NCBI GenBank assembly: GCA_019308525.1
Contig: JAFDIC010000131.1
Coordinates: forward strand, 1-9,147
From: Deltaproteobacteria bacterium
GTDB taxonomy: Bacteria > Desulfobacterota > DSM-4660 > Desulfatiglandales > HGW-15
Length of the DNA: 9,147 nucleotides
Direction of reading: 5' to 3'
This document shows positions 5,772 to 9,147 of this stretch, piece by piece (positions within the stretch are counted from its first letter, which is position 1; each line of letters opens with the position of its first letter). Position numbers and translations under genes: made by a program. Below the pieces are notes generated by a model. That model was given only the letters and a program-made list of their open reading frames with translations, did not search any database and was not told where the DNA came from.

Positions 5772-7160
5772 ATGAAAAGAAGAGTCGTCATTACGGGCAT
5801 GGGCATAATGACCTCCATCGGGTTGAGCGTGAGGGAATTCTGGGCAAACTGCCTTCGGGGCGAGACCCGTATTGAAAAGATTCCGGATCATTGGTTTGAC
5901 TATTCTGATTTCAACTCTCAGCTATGGTCCCCGCTCCCAGAGATCTCCCTTGAAAACTATGAGATCAACCGTATTGAGCAGAAACAGATAGACAAATCCA
6001 GCCTTATAGCCATGGCTTGCGCATTCCAGGCACTCGAATCCGCAGGCCTACAATTGGAAAAACAGGACCAGAGGCGCAATACCTTTACAGTCCCCTCAAT
6101 CAACAGGGAAAGGGCGGGAGTTTTCATGGGGACCGGCATCGGTGGCGCAAAGACATTCAGCGAGTGTTTCGCATACCAGAGCACTGCAAGGCAGAAGGAA
6201 GCCCTCTCCGGCTTGCTCTTAAGATTGAAGGAAAGGGGCCTCCAGGAGTCTGAAAAGCTCAATCAGATCATGGGGAGACTCATAATCCCAAAACGTTTCC
6301 ATCCCTTTGCCGTTTCCATGATTATGCCCAATGCCTGTTCGGGAAACCTCGGCATCAAATTTGACTTCAGGGCAAGCAATAACACTTTCTGTGCGGCTTG
6401 TGCATCAGGGACCGTGGCAATAGGTTATGGTTTCAAGGCCATAAGGTCAGGGGAAATCGATATCGCTCTCGCGGGTGGAACCGAATACCTGTACGATGCA
6501 TACGGTGGGATCTTCTACGGATTTGATGCAGTCAAGGCACTGACGAGTAATAACGAAAACCCCGACGGGGCCAATTGCCCTTTTGACGTTAAGCACTCTG
6601 GATTCCTTTTCAGTGAAGGCGGTGGGGCCGTCCTGGTGATCGAAGAATTAGACCACGCCCTGAGACGGGGAGCACCGATCATTGCAGAGATCATCGGTTA
6701 TGCTGAGACCTGTGACGCCCATAACATCATGATGATGCAAAGCAGCGGGCAGAATATCATGACTATGATTGGACGGGTATTGGAGGACGGGGGCATATCA
6801 GAAAAGGAAGTGGATTACTTGAATACCCACGGAACAGGCACCGTGCTCAACGACGAAACAGAGGTGAAGGTGATAGATAAAGCCTTTGGAAGAGGTGTCC
6901 TCGTGAACTCGACAAAATCCCTGCTGGGGCATACATTGGGTGCCTCCGGTGCCATCGAAGCAGTAGTTGCGGCCTTGAGCATAAAACACAAGACCACCCA
7001 TATCTGCAAGAATCTTGATGAACCCATCGCTGACCTCAGCTTCGTAACCAGGGTGGACTCCTATCCCATAAGAACTGCCCTCTCACAGTCCTTTGGCTTT
7101 GGGGGGCATAATGCTGCACTCCTGCTCAGGGAATATGGCGTAGTCCAGAATCCTGCATGA
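5772..7160 (+). CDS. Beta-ketoacyl-ACP synthase, FabF-like, with insertion
   Basis: 462 residues, longer than FabF (~413). Thiolase-fold condensing enzyme that joins an acyl thioester to malonyl-ACP. The N-terminus RRVVITGMGIMTSIG and GVFMGTGIGG are FabF-like. The triad is intact: Cys210 in CAACASGT, His353 in NTHGTGT and His387 in KSLLGHTLGASGA, with Lys382. The C-terminal SFGFGGHNAAL loop is present. Between GIGG (122-125) and Cys210 there are about 32 more residues than in E. coli FabF, mostly a charged helical stretch near 130-168. A small extra loop lies near 97-110. The start at 5772 has only a weak ribosome site (AGGG 12 nt away). It follows the ACP gene by 128 nt. Housekeeping FabF and a secondary lipid or polyketide KS are both possible; the insertion favours the latter. 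Confidence 0.9.
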   Translation: MKRRVVITGMGIMTSIGLSVREFWANCLRGETRIEKIPDHWFDYSDFNSQLWSPLPEISLENYEINRIEQKQIDKSSLIAMACAFQALESAGLQLEKQDQRRNTFTVPSINRERAGVFMGTGIGGAKTFSECFAYQSTARQKEALSGLLLRLKERGLQESEKLNQIMGRLIIPKRFHPFAVSMIMPNACSGNLGIKFDFRASNNTFCAACASGTVAIGYGFKAIRSGEIDIALAGGTEYLYDAYGGIFYGFDAVKALTSNNENPDGANCPFDVKHSGFLFSEGGGAVLVIEELDHALRRGAPIIAEIIGYAETCDAHNIMMMQSSGQNIMTMIGRVLEDGGISEKEVDYLNTHGTGTVLNDETEVKVIDKAFGRGVLVNSTKSLLGHTLGASGAIEAVVAALSIKHKTTHICKNLDEPIADLSFVTRVDSYPIRTALSQSFGFGGHNAALLLREYGVVQNPA

Positions 7161-7202
7161 GACAAGGCTGGGAGACCTTATGCCCGCACTCATCCCTGTA
7201 AC

Positions 7203-7263
7203 CCACCTCTCGATAAACTGCAAGGTGGAGAGAACAGCCCTTCCCTTTCAGGGAAGCTGTTCT
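7203..7263 (+). terminator. Two tandem hairpins after the ketosynthase gene
   Basis: The first hairpin pairs CCACCT (7203-7208) with AGGTGG (7223-7228). The second pairs 7231-7238 plus 7241-7246 with 7250-7263: fourteen base pairs with a 2-nt CC bulge and a 3-nt loop. U-rich but interrupted sequence follows (7259-7286). They begin about 40 nt after the ketosynthase stop and probably end or protect that transcript. Confidence 0.5.
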
Positions 7264-7321
7264 TCAGATCGATTTGTCTTTACAAAACCCCCGTGCTTTA
7301 GTGGAGGTCTGCTGTGCGCAA

Positions 7322-7368
7322 TGATGAAATCAGCGCCACCAGTTGAACTGGTGGCGCTGATTTCATCA
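7322..7368. terminator. 47-nt perfect palindrome overlapping the dnaE stop, likely bidirectional terminator
   Basis: Arms 7322-7344 and 7346-7368 are perfectly complementary over 23 bp with a single G between them. A G/C-rich core (AGCGCCACC/GGTGGCGCT) is flanked by an A-rich left end and a T-rich right end, the design of a two-way terminator between convergent genes. The last three bases (7366-7368) are the stop codon of the minus-strand polymerase gene. No long T-run follows on either strand, so a repeat-type element is an alternative. Confidence 0.6.
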
Positions 7369-9147
7369 AGTCTTGGGGTGAGGCAGCAGTGTTGCCGTGC
7401 CCAAAGTGGGTTTTTCAAAGGTCTCGTACCTGTCCAAGAAGCCTATCCAGTGCACCGTGAGGGTAATTGCTCCAAATTCCTCCTGCACCTGCCCTTTCAA
7501 AACATAGGGACGCGATCCGCTGAGCATGTGACAGAACCGGTGATAGGCCCCTGGAAAGAACACGGTTTCATAAAGTCCCGTGGTATCCTCGAAGGAGACA
7601 AATCTCATGGGATCCCCCTCTTTCGTGTGTACCGTCTTGCCCGTAACCATCCACCCTATGGTAGTTACCCTCTCACCCACGTGAGACGCAAGTTCAGAGG
7701 CCTTCACATATTTCAACCCCCTTAAGCGCCCCTTGTATCGATCCAGGGGGTGAATCGAGAGAAGAAACCCCAGGGTCTCCATTTCGTTCCTCAGCATCAA
7801 TTTCCTGGGGTATGGAGCATGGGACTTCGCGGATACGTTACCGTGGGAGGCGGAGAACAGGTCAAAGGTCTTTGGCCCCTCTTTCTTGGAAAAAAACCCC
7901 AGGGCCTGCCACACGAGGGCGGACCTGGAAACGCCCGAGGCAATCCCGTCAAAACAACCGGCCTTGATCAGCACCCTCACATCCTGGAGACGGATATGGG
8001 ATGCCGTCCGGCTGAGAAACTCTTCCAGGGACTTGAAGGCTCCCCTCTTTTCCCTTTCATGAATGATTGCCTCCCTGGCCTCACAGGACATATCCTTCAA
8101 CTGCATGAGGCCGACCCGAATATATTTATCCCGCCCCGTATACTTGATCTCACTCCGGTTGATATCCGGGGGGAGTACCTGGAGCCCCATCCGTTTTGCT
8201 TCGGAAAGATAGCCGAAGGTGGAATAGAATCCCCCGCCGTTTGAAATGACCGAGGCCATGAACTCAGCAGGGTAATGGGCCCTCAGGTATGCGGACTTGT
8301 AGGCCACCAGGGTATAGCTGGCCGAGTGGGGCTTGCAAAAACTATAGCCATCAAAGCCCATGATCATTCGCCATACCTCTTCTATTACCCTTGGAGCGAC
8401 ACCCCTTTCCCTGGCCCCCCTGGCAAACCGGGAATAAAAGTCCCGGAGCCTCTTTTCCCGGTCTTTTTTGCTGACCACCTTTCTGAGGGTGTCTGCCTCT
8501 GCTGCATCAAATCCTGCCAGGTGAATTGCAGCCTGGCTCAATTGCTCCTGGAAGACCATGACTCCCAGGGTTTCTTTCAGTACAGGCTCCAAGAGGGGGT
8601 GGGGGTAATCCCAGGGTTGTCCCTTCAGCCGTGAGATCCAGGTATGGATATTATCATTGGATGCAGGCCTTATAATAGAGGTGACCACCACGTTCAAGTG
8701 AAAGTGGTCCTGTCGGAGATATTCCCCAAGGGTAAACACGGATTGAAGCTTTTTCAACACCTGCCTTGTGGCCGGACTCTCGAAGTAAAAAACCCCCACG
8801 GTATCTCCCCTGTAGAAGGTCTCTACTGTCCTGGGGTCATTGACCGGATTCCACTCCCCGTAATCGATCCGCCGTCCATAATTTCTTGCTACCAGTTCCA
8901 GGGCATCCCGAATGACTGCCAGGCTCCTGTTCCCCAGCAAGTCTATCTTGACCAGCCCCCCATCTTCAACCGAGTCCTTCTCCCACTGGAGGACCTGCAC
9001 GCCGCTCGCGGATATCTCCACGGGGCAGTACCTGCGAATTTCATCGGGCACTATGACAACCCCCCCGCAATGAACAGAGAGATGATTCAAATGATCCTCA
9101 AGATGGGCAGCGGCACAAAGGATCTCGCCCCAGGGCCTCTTGAACTC
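7366..9147 (-). CDS. DnaE-family DNA polymerase III alpha subunit, ImuC/DnaE2-like (C-terminal part)
   Basis: 593 residues open at the right edge; the PHP domain and the first two palm aspartates lie outside. The first visible residues (LSVHCGGVVIVPDEI) are the family's HxGG segment. LVKIDLLGNR (Asp codon at 8941-8943) supplies the third catalytic Asp. ESPATRQVLKKLQ, the fingers motif VMVFQEQLSQAA and SFCKPHSASYTLVAYKSAYL follow. NGGGFYSTFGYLSEAKRMG resembles the GFYS segment of error-prone DnaE2/ImuC more than replicative DnaE. A helix-hairpin-helix region (VLIKAGCFDGI) comes next. TFDLF (FDLF codons at 7855-7866) sits where DnaE has its clamp-binding motif but lacks the Gln. The C-terminus is an OB fold (VTTIGWMVTGKTV onward) with no tau-binding extension. 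It could act in translesion synthesis; no imuA, imuB or lexA is visible here. Confidence 0.88.
   Translation of the reverse strand, partial: EFKRPWGEILCAAAHLEDHLNHLSVHCGGVVIVPDEIRRYCPVEISASGVQVLQWEKDSVEDGGLVKIDLLGNRSLAVIRDALELVARNYGRRIDYGEWNPVNDPRTVETFYRGDTVGVFYFESPATRQVLKKLQSVFTLGEYLRQDHFHLNVVVTSIIRPASNDNIHTWISRLKGQPWDYPHPLLEPVLKETLGVMVFQEQLSQAAIHLAGFDAAEADTLRKVVSKKDREKRLRDFYSRFARGARERGVAPRVIEEVWRMIMGFDGYSFCKPHSASYTLVAYKSAYLRAHYPAEFMASVISNGGGFYSTFGYLSEAKRMGLQVLPPDINRSEIKYTGRDKYIRVGLMQLKDMSCEAREAIIHEREKRGAFKSLEEFLSRTASHIRLQDVRVLIKAGCFDGIASGVSRSALVWQALGFFSKKEGPKTFDLFSASHGNVSAKSHAPYPRKLMLRNEMETLGFLLSIHPLDRYKGRLRGLKYVKASELASHVGERVTTIGWMVTGKTVHTKEGDPMRFVSFEDTTGLYETVFFPGAYHRFCHMLSGSRPYVLKGQVQEEFGAITLTVHWIGFLDRYETFEKPTLGTATLLPHPKT

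Noticed and set aside
7180..8634. Three plus-strand frames (7180-7725, 7750-8244, 8275-8634)
   Set aside because: They are antisense shadows of the polymerase gene, which has clear family motifs throughout.

Overview
The window looks like chromosome from a Gram-negative bacterium of about 50% G+C, most probably a Desulfobacterota (delta-proteobacterial) lineage. That placement is inference. It rests on a secreted AMIN-type protein next to PilZ and MinD-like genes, a second-type DnaE polymerase, ordinary GGAGG ribosome sites with occasional TTG starts, and an FAS-like FabZ/ACP/KS set. I see no phage, IS element, CRISPR, tRNA or rRNA.

Left part (1-2796, minus strand): a tight four-gene operon reads leftward from a near-perfect sigma-70 promoter at 2768-2796. 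In order of transcription it encodes a secreted/anchored AMIN-domain protein, a small heptad coiled-coil protein, a protein with a degenerate cyclic-nucleotide-binding fold joined to a PilZ domain, and a MinD/ParA-type ATPase cut by the left edge. Spacing is 30 nt, a 3-nt overlap (TTGA) and 14 nt, so the four are almost certainly co-expressed. The combination suggests a c-di-GMP-responsive, ATPase-positioned envelope or polarity module; this is the most system-like part of the window. The promoter is studded with three short palindromes.

Middle (2797-4681): a cold-shock protein gene (minus), about 500 nt of apparently non-coding DNA with two short inverted repeats, a stand-alone receiver-domain gene (plus) whose phosphoacceptor Asp is replaced by Glu, a roughly 250-nt intergenic stretch with a possible structured RNA and terminator, and a small unrecognised helical protein.

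Right part (4682-7160, plus): a promoter at 4748-4776 precedes fabZ (3-hydroxyacyl-ACP dehydratase), an acyl carrier protein and a long FabF-like ketosynthase with a roughly 30-residue insertion. Together they supply carrier, condensation and dehydration steps of an acyl chain, but no ketoreductase or enoyl reductase lies in the window.

Right edge (7161-9147): convergent with the ketosynthase is the C-terminal two-thirds of a DnaE-family DNA polymerase (minus), entering from beyond the window. The convergent gap holds three successive hairpins, including a perfect 23-bp-arm palindrome that overlaps the dnaE stop codon and probably ends transcription from both sides.
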